The translations under genes and the position numbers were made by a program. Below, piece by piece: positions 29,412 through 35,081 of a stretch of 35,081 bases of DNA; the first letter of the stretch is position 1; each line of letters starts with the position of its first letter. The stretch spans positions 1-35,081 of the forward strand of contig JAHEEE010000040.1 in NCBI GenBank assembly GCA_024640845.1, read 5' to 3'. The notes under the pieces were generated by a model. That model searched no databases. It saw nothing but the letters and a program-made list of their open reading frames with translations, and was not told where the DNA came from. Source of the stretch: Myxococcales bacterium. GTDB taxonomy: Bacteria > Myxococcota_A > Polyangia > Polyangiales > Houyiibacteriaceae.

Positions 29412-30746
29412 TCACGACCGCGCCCGCAGGCGCATTCTCAGATCCTTCTCCACGCGCAAAGTCACCGACGGCTTGAGAACGAGCGATTGCTCGGGGAGCA
29501 GGTCGAAGCGGTAGGCGCGGATCAACGTCGCGAGGAGGAGCACGGCCTCCATCATGGCAAAGTGATTGCCGATGCAGATGCGCGGGCCTCCGCCGAACGG
29601 GAAATACGCGTACCGGTGAATCTTTGCCGCGCGTTCCGGAAGCCATCGGTCGGGGTCGAAGCGTAGTGGGTCGGTGAAAGACTCTGGCCGGCGGTGCGTG
29701 ACCCACTGCGCGAAGAGGAGTGTGACCCCTTTTTCGAGGGTGTAGCCGCCGAGCTCGAAGTCCTCGAGCAGCTGCCGGCCGATCGCGTATACCGGTGGGT
29801 AGAGCCGCATTGACTCCTTGATGACGCGCTCGGTGTACTCGAGCCGTGGGTAGTCCTCCGCGGTGGCGCGCCGATCTTCGAGGACTGCCGCGACTTCCCG
29901 GTGCACCTTCGACTCGATCTCGGGATGCTTCGACAAGAGGTAAAAGGTGTGGCCGAGTGCGATGGACGTGGTCTCGTGTCCCGCCAAGAAGAGCGTGATG
30001 CATTCGTCACGGAGCTGCTGGTTGCTCATGCCGCCGCCTTCCTCGTCTTGCGCTTGAAGAAGGGCGCTCAGCAAGTCGCCTCGATCCCGACCGGCTTTTC
30101 GTCGGGCTTCGATCATTTCGGCGACGATGCGATCGACGTTCCTCGCAGCCCTGCGGAACCGAAACATCCCAGGCGAGGGCCACCAGTCCGGAGGCTTGAT
30201 GGGGTTCTCCAGAACCTGCGAGTAGTAGTCGCTGATCACATTCAGGGCGTCGCCGACCTCTTTTGCGGTGTCGCGGACGTCGGTATCGAAGAGCGTTCGT
30301 CCCACGACGTCCATCGTGAGCTCCGCCATCGACTCGTAGATGTTGATTTCGTGTCCGTCCTTCCAGTCCGCCAGCGATCGGTGTGCCGCTGCGACCATCG
30401 CATCGCCGTAGGTTCGAATGCGTCTCGGGATGAACGCATGCGCGACCAGCTTGCGTTGTCTGCGCCAGAGGTCGCCTTCGCTCGTCACCAGGCCTTTCCC
30501 GAGCACGCGGTCTAACTCTCGGGTGAAGCGGTCTTTGCGCATGACGGTGTGTCCCTGCGCCAGGCTTTGCTGGATCAGCTCGGGGTCCCGGACCAACACG
30601 TAGGGTTCGTGAAGGAGCGGCAGATTCGAGAGCGGACCGTACTCGGAGGCATCCATCATGCACCCCAGGGGGTCGCTCATCATCGAGCGGAGGTTGCCGA
30701 TCTTGAAACGGTTCGGAGGCCCCGGTGGCTTGGCGTACCGGCCCAT
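29412..30746 (-). CDS. Cytochrome P450
   Basis: The 444-residue haem monooxygenase lacks a membrane anchor, as bacterial P450s usually do. The oxygen-activating I-helix motif is AGHETTS (255-261), the ExxR of the K-helix is ESMR (311-314), and the PERF-like region is FDPDRW. The haem loop is FPFGGGPRICIG with the thiolate ligand Cys391. The bulky N-terminal and the CYP4-like pattern WRRQRKLVAHAF suggest a fatty-acid or lipid type substrate, but that is inference. No ferredoxin or reductase gene lies nearby. It starts six bases after hisIE, so it is likely cotranscribed, though no pathway link is apparent. Confidence 0.95.
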   Translation of the reverse strand: MGRYAKPPGPPNRFKIGNLRSMMSDPLGCMMDASEYGPLSNLPLLHEPYVLVRDPELIQQSLAQGHTVMRKDRFTRELDRVLGKGLVTSEGDLWRRQRKLVAHAFIPRRIRTYGDAMVAAAHRSLADWKDGHEINIYESMAELTMDVVGRTLFDTDVRDTAKEVGDALNVISDYYSQVLENPIKPPDWWPSPGMFRFRRAARNVDRIVAEMIEARRKAGRDRGDLLSALLQAQDEEGGGMSNQQLRDECITLFLAGHETTSIALGHTFYLLSKHPEIESKVHREVAAVLEDRRATAEDYPRLEYTERVIKESMRLYPPVYAIGRQLLEDFELGGYTLEKGVTLLFAQWVTHRRPESFTDPLRFDPDRWLPERAAKIHRYAYFPFGGGPRICIGNHFAMMEAVLLLATLIRAYRFDLLPEQSLVLKPSVTLRVEKDLRMRLRARS

Positions 30747-30752
30747 GGAAAT

Positions 30753-31412
30753 TCAGCGCGACGCTTTTTCGTCGTGCCCAGAGATGCCGAAGCGGCGAGA
30801 CAGCTCGCTCAGTAGATCTCGAAGTGAGACCTCGCGCAGCACGAGGCCCACCAACAGGTGGTAGATCACATCGGCGGCTTCCGAGACGACCCGTTCGTCG
30901 GACTCGTTGATCAACGCCTGACCGAGCTCCACGGATTCTTCGCGTAGCTTCTCGTCGATCTTCGTTGCGCCTCGGTCGAGCAGCGACTTCGTATAACTCC
31001 GCTCCGAGTCTGATGCTTTGCGGGCTTCGAGGGTGCGCTCGAGGCGCAAGAGGGTGGGCGCGCCATCGCGGGCGTCGTCGACGAGGTTCCCGTCGGCGTC
31101 GAGGCGGCGGAAGAAGCAGGTCTCAGCGCCGGTGTGACAAGACGGGCCCGCCGGATCCACCATGTAAATCAAGGTGTCGCCATCGCAGTCGACCCAGATG
31201 CTCCGCACGGCGAGGGTATTCCCGCTGGTTTCGCCCTTCAGCCAGAGCTCGCCGCGCGAGCGGCTGAAAAAGTGAGCCAAGCCCGTCTGGAGCGTCTTCT
31301 CGATCGCGATCTCGTCCGCATACGCCACCATCCGGATTTCCCCCGTCTCGGCATCTTGAGCGATCACCGGCACGAGACCGCTCGAGCTGTAGTGGAGCGC
31401 GGAGAGAGACAT
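30753..31412 (-). CDS. hisIE: Bifunctional phosphoribosyl-AMP cyclohydrolase / phosphoribosyl-ATP pyrophosphatase
   Basis: The 219-residue fusion performs steps 2 and 3 of histidine synthesis. Residues 1-110 are HisI: FSRSRGELWLKGETSGNTLA and the metal site DCDGDTLIYMV...GPSCHTGAETCFF, with Cys and Asp ligands in place. Residues 115-210 are HisE, a MazG-like helical domain: YTKSLLDRGATKIDEKLREE and SEAADVIYHLLVGL with the Glu/Asp cluster. Order and length fit the HisIE fusion. No other his gene is in the window. A 90-base structured repeat lies about 29 bases upstream, and the HTH/pseudo-receiver gene ends 117 bases upstream on the same strand. Confidence 0.95.
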   Translation of the reverse strand: MSLSALHYSSSGLVPVIAQDAETGEIRMVAYADEIAIEKTLQTGLAHFFSRSRGELWLKGETSGNTLAVRSIWVDCDGDTLIYMVDPAGPSCHTGAETCFFRRLDADGNLVDDARDGAPTLLRLERTLEARKASDSERSYTKSLLDRGATKIDEKLREESVELGQALINESDERVVSEAADVIYHLLVGLVLREVSLRDLLSELSRRFGISGHDEKASR

Positions 31413-31440
31413 GGGCGTACCTTAGCCAGCGCGAGCGCCC

Positions 31441-31527
31441 GCGCCAGCCCGTAGAGGCGACGCTGTCCATTGCCGACGGGGCTTCGGCGCCAGCGGCGCC
31501 CCGTGGCGACCTAGTCGCTCGACGGGG
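31441..31527 (-). repeat. Structured repeat, copy 2, in the leader of hisIE
   Basis: This stretch aligns with 7629-7717, beginning with the shared GCGCCAGCCCGTA. GCGCC (31441-31445) pairs with GGCGC (31486-31490), and CCCGT (31448-31452) with ACGGG (31476-31480). CCCCG (31499-31503) pairs with CGGGG (31523-31527) around GCGAC-CTA-GTCGC (31506-31518). Stem positions and loop lengths of the second stem equal those of copy 1. Its C31507-G31517 pair corresponds to a T-A pair there. The strong inner hairpin of copy 1 is absent. It ends just before the stop of the HTH gene. Confidence 0.75.
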
Positions 31528-31529
31528 CG

Positions 31530-32105
31530 TCAGTGCCGAACGCCCATCAGGGCTTCCAGGGTATCCCTCAGTCCGCTGAGGTCTGATGCCTGGACGTGCG
31601 CCGATGCTCCCGCGGTGAGTGCCGCGTTCCTCTCTCTGTCATCACCCTCGAGGAGAATCGCCCGGACGTGACGGGTGTTCTGGTCGTGCTTCAGGGCCTC
31701 GATGATTTCTGCGCCGGACAGCGCGCCGAACGCGGGGGCCAATACGATGGCGTCGGGCGGTTGCTCGCCGATTTGGAGTAGGGCCGTCACCGGGCTCTCG
31801 TATACGACGACCTCGAAATCGGGCTCGAGCGCTGCCGCCATCTCGCCGCCGGCGTTCATCCCATTGATGAGCAGCCCGACCCGTGGCCGCTCTGCATCGA
31901 GCTCTTCCGGGATCGGGTAGCCATACTTGCGGAGGAAGTCGAGGACGTGCGGGCGAAGGAAGCGCAGGTGTCGCCCTGGGGTTCGAAAGTGAGGAATCTG
32001 GCCGCGGTCGGCCCAGTTGTGAATCGTCTTCAGATCCACCTGACAGAAGCGGGCGATCTGCGACGCGGTGAAGAGATCCCGGGGTTTTCGGACGCTCGCA
32101 ACCAC
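31530..32105 (-). CDS. BldC/excisionase-type HTH protein fused to a degenerate receiver domain
   Basis: Residues 8-60 of this 191-residue protein form a MerR/BldC-like winged helix: LFTASQIARFCQVDLKTIHN, WADRGQIPHFRTPGRHLRF. Residues 74-188 have the alternating strands and helices of a response-regulator receiver (RPRVGLLINGMN, PDAIVLAPAFGALSGAEIIE, RAILLEGDDRERNAALTAGA). The phospho-acceptor Asp is replaced by Ala123, the N-terminal acidic pair by Ile-Asn, and the Thr/Ser and Lys sites by Glu and Ala. It therefore looks like a phosphorylation-independent pseudo-receiver. The start is GTG 32105. A perfect palindrome CCCAATTGGG (32106-32115) lies immediately upstream. Targets are unknown. Confidence 0.85.
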   Translation of the reverse strand: MVASVRKPRDLFTASQIARFCQVDLKTIHNWADRGQIPHFRTPGRHLRFLRPHVLDFLRKYGYPIPEELDAERPRVGLLINGMNAGGEMAAALEPDFEVVVYESPVTALLQIGEQPPDAIVLAPAFGALSGAEIIEALKHDQNTRHVRAILLEGDDRERNAALTAGASAHVQASDLSGLRDTLEALMGVRH

Positions 32106-32115
32106 CCCAATTGGG
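32106..32115. promoter_or_regulatory. Ten-base palindrome at the start of the HTH/pseudo-receiver gene
   Basis: CCCAATTGGG is perfectly symmetric and abuts the GTG start codon. It could be an operator for the encoded HTH protein, or only part of the ribosome-binding region. Confidence 0.25.
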
Positions 32116-32185
32116 TAGCGGGAGGCGTTTAACCCTTACAAGGAGCAGCGTCAGAAATCCGGTAAAACTGTACTCCAGCGAACGC

Positions 32186-33019
32186 TTATTCGGCGTCGAT
32201 CCAAGCACCGTTGTCGAACACCATCCGGGTCGCGCCCGGAAGCACAGCCTCATCTTCGGGGTGCTCGGGATCGCCGGGCAACGCGAGAAACCAACCGCTC
32301 TTGCCGGTGACGAGCCGCGGCCGCACCAAAGGCGGCTTTCGCGAGAGCGCGTCGTCGATCACCGATTGCGCATCGCGGAACTCCGCCAACCATCGGAGGG
32401 TGCGCACGGTTGGGGGCGCGAGCTTGATCTTGCCCGCGATCATGTCGTCGAGCGCTTGCGCTGGCCGAAGCCAAATCGCAGACGTCGTCTCGCTTCCGTC
32501 GTGCGACGCGGTCTGCCCTTCGGGAATGACGGCGATGTAAAACCGGGTGTCGAATCGGCGGCTTTCCATCTTGGGGGTTATCCATCGCGCGTACGGCGCG
32601 AGCGCCATCACATCGATTTTCAGGTCGAGCGCATCGGCGAGGTCGATGAACCTCGCGCCGTCGTGAAGCTGCCGGCGGGTGTCGCTCAAGCGCGCGCCTT
32701 CCCTCGTGCGTGCCAACAAGACGCCAGCCTCTTCGAACGTCTCTCGCACTCCGGCGACCAGGAGACCCAAGCCCCGCGTAGGCTCTGTCTCCCCGAGGAG
32801 CTCGCTGATCTCTTCCGGCGTACGGTCGACTCTACCGAGCCACCGCTCATCGCTATCGGTCGCGTCGACCTTTCCGCCGGGGAAGACGTGTGCGCCGCCC
32901 ATGAAGCCACTCTGCTGATGCCGGCAGAGCATGAAAGTCTCGAGGCTCCCGTTCGCCTCGCGGAGGACGATGACGGTCGACGCGTCCCTTATTGGTTTGT
33001 CGCCGGGGTCGGCGCTCAT
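32186..33019 (-). CDS. Nudix hydrolase, NUDT19-like
   Basis: The 277-residue protein is a Nudix hydrolase, cleaving nucleoside-diphosphate-linked substrates such as CoA or its esters in the NUDT7/19 group. The Nudix box is split by an insertion: HVFPGGKVDA at 45-54 gives the G, and VRETFEEAGVLLAR at 91-104 gives RExxEExG with the Mg ligands. Downstream, WITPKMESRRFDTRFYIAVI (about 140-160) matches the NUDT19-type region. The substrate remains unproven. The ATG at 33019 overlaps the stop of the XRE gene (ATGA), so the two are translationally coupled. Eighty bases separate it from the next leftward gene. Confidence 0.88.
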   Translation of the reverse strand: MSADPGDKPIRDASTVIVLREANGSLETFMLCRHQQSGFMGGAHVFPGGKVDATDSDERWLGRVDRTPEEISELLGETEPTRGLGLLVAGVRETFEEAGVLLARTREGARLSDTRRQLHDGARFIDLADALDLKIDVMALAPYARWITPKMESRRFDTRFYIAVIPEGQTASHDGSETTSAIWLRPAQALDDMIAGKIKLAPPTVRTLRWLAEFRDAQSVIDDALSRKPPLVRPRLVTGKSGWFLALPGDPEHPEDEAVLPGATRMVFDNGAWIDAE

Positions 33020-33837
33020 GACTCGCGCGACACCAACACGTGCGTCGTCGACACTCCAATGGCGTTTGCGATGCGGGCGAGGGTCTCGAGTGATGGCGTA
33101 TGACGCCCTGCTTCGACGCGTGCGATGTTGGGGCGGTGGATCCCGGTGCGTCGCGCGAGCTCGGCTTGCGTAAGACCGGCGGCGAGTCGCAATTGGCGCA
33201 AGCGCGCCCCGAGCTTCTCCCCATCGATCGCGATGTCGCTATCGCCGTTAGTCAGGTCAGATGCTTGCGCGGCGACGACCGTGAGCTGAGACGATGCGCC
33301 GCTTTTGAACAAGAGGGTCGCCTTCGTCGCTGTTGGATCGATGTTGATGCTGACGATCGCAGAGCCGTCGTCCGATGCGTCGATCGGACGACGGTGAAGT
33401 GAAGCATCGCCGTTGCCAAGTACCGCGAGGACATCGTCGCCCACTGGCGACACCGTCACATACTCGAAACGAAACCCGCGCTGCCGATCGGCACGCCGCG
33501 AGATTGCGGCGGCTACCTGCGCGACGTCCCGTTCGTCGCTCGTGACGAGGCCGTGGCAGAGCTCCGTCACGATGTCTTCGAGTGCATCGCGGTCGCGATC
33601 GACGTGCGCGATGGGAAGCGCGCCAGATGCGCGCACGAAACCGATCGTCGCGAGAAGCTCGTCAGAGTCGAGGTGCAAGCCATCTACATCCACGACGACG
33701 GCCGACTCACCGTTCACCGCACTTGCAAGATCCGCAGGCGAAACGACTTTGGTCGTGATGCCATGTTTGGCCAGGGCCTGCTGCCAGCGGTGCGCGAGTT
33801 GCTCACGCTCCGTCAACAATGTCACGCTCAGTGTCAT
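33016..33837 (-). CDS. XRE-family HTH regulator with receiver-like N-terminal and beta-rich middle domains
   Basis: The 273-residue protein has three parts. Residues 3-115 show receiver-like alternation (LSVTLLTEREQLAHRWQQAL; SAVVVDVDGLHLDSDE), with Asp50 a possible phospho-acceptor but few other receiver residues. Residues 120-205 are a beta-rich domain (FRFEYVTVSPVGDDVLAVLG, ATLLFKSGASSQLTVVAAQ). Residues 206-262 are an XRE HTH (LGARLRQLRLAAGLTQAELA, GIHRPNIARVEAGRHTPSLE). ATG 33837 is preferred to ATG 33840 because GGAGG is then four bases away rather than one. It is coupled to the Nudix gene and divergent from prs. Its role is unknown; DNA binding is likely. Confidence 0.85.
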   Translation of the reverse strand: MTLSVTLLTEREQLAHRWQQALAKHGITTKVVSPADLASAVNGESAVVVDVDGLHLDSDELLATIGFVRASGALPIAHVDRDRDALEDIVTELCHGLVTSDERDVAQVAAAISRRADRQRGFRFEYVTVSPVGDDVLAVLGNGDASLHRRPIDASDDGSAIVSINIDPTATKATLLFKSGASSQLTVVAAQASDLTNGDSDIAIDGEKLGARLRQLRLAAGLTQAELARRTGIHRPNIARVEAGRHTPSLETLARIANAIGVSTTHVLVSRES

Positions 33838-33863
33838 CATTCCTCCGAGTGCGGGAGCGATGA

Positions 33864-33873
33864 GGTGTACACC
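33864..33873. promoter_or_regulatory. Palindrome GGTGTACACC upstream of the XRE gene
   Basis: A perfect ten-base palindrome lies 26 bases upstream of the XRE start, and a further GTGTA half-site lies at 33895-33899. This is a plausible autoregulatory operator; binding is unproven. Confidence 0.4.
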
Positions 33874-33924
33874 GCCACGTTCCGATCTACAACCGTGTAT
33901 CCTCGCAAAGGACGGCACGGTTTT

Positions 33925-33959
33925 TGTCAACACTCGACGGGGCGCAGCCACGGTTGACA
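33925..33959. promoter_or_regulatory. Divergent -35 elements between the XRE gene and prs
   Basis: TTGACA occurs on the plus strand at 33954-33959, toward prs, and on the minus strand at 33930-33925, toward the XRE gene. They form inverted arms TGTCAAC/GTTGACA 21 bases apart. Neither has a good -10 at standard spacing: on the plus strand TACTTC is at 33977-33982. Confidence 0.4.
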
Positions 33960-34036
33960 CCTGACTGTCGCTTTGCTACTTCCGAGCGCCTTCCTGCCGG
34001 GGTGGCACCTCTTTCTTCCGTCGAAGGGATCCACCG

Positions 34037-34978
34037 ATGTTCAAATCGACCTGTATTTTCTCCGGCAACTCCAACCCGGAGCTCGCCCAGAAGATCGCCA
34101 ACTATCTGGAATTGCCGATGGGTCGTGTGAGCGTGTCGCGTTTCTCGGATGGGGAAGTGTTCGCTCGGATTCAGGAAAACGTGCGCGGCGTCGACGTCTA
34201 CGTGATTCAGCCAACCTGCGCGCCAGTCAACGATAACTTGATGGAGCTTTTGGTGATGATCGACGCGCTCAAGCGCGCATCCGCCGGCTCCATCACCGCA
34301 GTCATCCCTTATTACGGATATGCGCGGCAGGACCGCAAGGCCGCTCCTCGCACTCCGATTACGGCCAAGCTCGTGGCGGATCTTCTGAGCGCCTCGGGTG
34401 TCGACCGCGTCGTGTCGATGGATTTGCACGCGGCTCAGATCCAGGGCTTCTTCAACAAGCCCTTCGACCATCTGTACGCCCTGCCAGTGTTTCTCGAGCA
34501 CTTGAGCCCCCGATTCCGTGAGCCACCCGTGTTCGTTTCGCCCGACGCAGGCGGCGTGGAGCGAACTCGCGCCTATGCCAAGCGCCTCGGGGCCGATTTG
34601 GCCATCATCGACAAGCGCCGTGAGGCGAAGAACGTCAGTGAAGTCATGCACATCATCGGCGACGTCGAGGGGCGTGAGTGTGTGATTTTGGACGACATGA
34701 TCGACACCGCGGGCACCATCACGAACGCGGCCCGCGCCTTGAAAGAGGAAGGCGCCAAGCGAGTCCTGGCCGCCGCAACCCATCCGGTCTTGTCGGGTCC
34801 GGCGATCGAACGAATCATCGATTCGCCCCTCGAAGAGGTCATCGTGACCAACACCATCCCCCTTAGGGCGGAGGCCAAGGAAACCGGTCGCTTCCGCGTG
34901 CTTTCGGTGGCGGGTTTGCTAGGAGAGGCCATCAAACGCATTCACCACAGCGACTCCGTGAGCTCGCTGTTCGTATAA
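34037..34978 (+). CDS. prs: Ribose-phosphate pyrophosphokinase
   Basis: PRPP synthetase makes phosphoribosyl pyrophosphate from ribose-5-phosphate and ATP, for nucleotides, histidine and NAD. The 313-residue product has [20 protein letters not shown] at the N-terminus. The ATP-binding flexible-loop region is [20 protein letters not shown] and the metal-site segment is [15 protein letters not shown]. The PRPP-binding loop is [18 protein letters not shown], and the C-terminus SVSSLFV is typical. AAGGGA precedes ATG 34037. rplY follows after 15 bases, a common arrangement. Confidence 0.97.
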   Translation: MFKSTCIFSGNSNPELAQKIANYLELPMGRVSVSRFSDGEVFARIQENVRGVDVYVIQPTCAPVNDNLMELLVMIDALKRASAGSITAVIPYYGYARQDRKAAPRTPITAKLVADLLSASGVDRVVSMDLHAAQIQGFFNKPFDHLYALPVFLEHLSPRFREPPVFVSPDAGGVERTRAYAKRLGADLAIIDKRREAKNVSEVMHIIGDVEGRECVILDDMIDTAGTITNAARALKEEGAKRVLAAATHPVLSGPAIERIIDSPLEEVIVTNTIPLRAEAKETGRFRVLSVAGLLGEAIKRIHHSDSVSSLFV

Positions 34979-34993
34979 ATGGAGCAATAGAGA

Positions 34994-35081
34994 ATGGAAA
35001 CGACGACGTTGCAGGCTGAGGTCCGCGATTCACGCGGAAAGGGGCCAGCGCGTCGGCTGCGTGCTCAAGGAAAAATCCCGG
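34994..35081 (+). CDS. rplY: 50S ribosomal protein L25 (Ctc-type), truncated by the window edge
   Basis: A frame from ATG 34994 runs off the right edge, giving 29 codons, METTTLQAEVRDSRGKGPAR then RLRAQGKIP. The L25/Ctc family begins this way, with the RxSxGKGxARRLRxxGxIP block contacting 5S rRNA. GGAG at 34981-34984 is the ribosome-binding site. Position just after prs supports the call. Whether it carries the longer Ctc C-terminal domain cannot be seen. Confidence 0.8.
   Translation, partial: METTTLQAEVRDSRGKGPARRLRAQGKIP

Overview
The window is GC-rich chromosomal DNA from a Gram-negative bacterium, most likely a myxobacterium or a close relative (Myxococcota, formerly Deltaproteobacteria). 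Four things point there: a CdnL-type CarD protein, a near match to the LexA site I recall for Myxococcus xanthus in front of recA, a textbook sigma-54 promoter, and several large envelope proteins of unknown function. This placement is inference. I see no rRNA, tRNA, CRISPR array, insertion sequence or phage gene; nearly everything is core metabolism and housekeeping.

Layout. Positions 1-77 hold the start of a leftward gene, probably a methyltransferase. After a 458-base gene-free stretch comes a leftward pair: an ABM-fold monooxygenase and a 35-residue membrane microprotein. Rightward follow ndh-gpmI, overlapping by four bases. Leftward follow argS, an esterase and a HEAT-like protein, with an ATGA overlap between the last two. 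Next are an acyl-CoA dehydrogenase (rightward), fur (leftward), and a rightward run of an unknown envelope protein, secA, argJ and a secreted CAP-domain protein. A leftward zinc-ribbon/multi-TM protein faces this run. The 550-base gap at 18549-19096 carries a sigma-54 promoter followed about 170 bases later by an intrinsic terminator, with no plausible reading frame between: a candidate small RNA. Next to it lie a perfect 31-bp tandem duplication and a terminator for a YdcH-like gene. lolA is rightward. A leftward cluster of two M16 peptidases (one active, one inactive), glmS and a glycosyltransferase follows. Then come rightward cinA, recA and carD, and a leftward series XRE regulator - Nudix hydrolase - HTH/pseudo-receiver protein - hisIE - P450. 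Rightward prs and the start of rplY close the window.

The most unusual signals are not coding. (1) The sigma-54-driven small RNA candidate has three hairpins and a repeated single-stranded motif, and TGTC/GACA dyads lie upstream of its promoter. (2) A roughly 90-base element occurs twice, about 30 bases upstream of argS and of hisIE. Both copies have the same two-stem geometry and one compensatory base-pair change. (3) A terminator-like hairpin lies between a near-consensus promoter and the carD start codon. (4) Two non-canonical regulators sit close together: a BldC/excisionase-type HTH fused to a receiver lacking its key residues, and an XRE protein with a receiver-like N-terminus.

The genes connect in ordinary ways. 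NDH-2, phosphoglycerate mutase and acyl-CoA dehydrogenase serve energy metabolism. GlmS and the glycosyltransferase serve envelope sugars, LolA lipoprotein transport and SecA secretion. HisIE and Prs share PRPP chemistry, and CarD and RecA serve transcription and repair. All calls come from reading the sequence; no searches were run.
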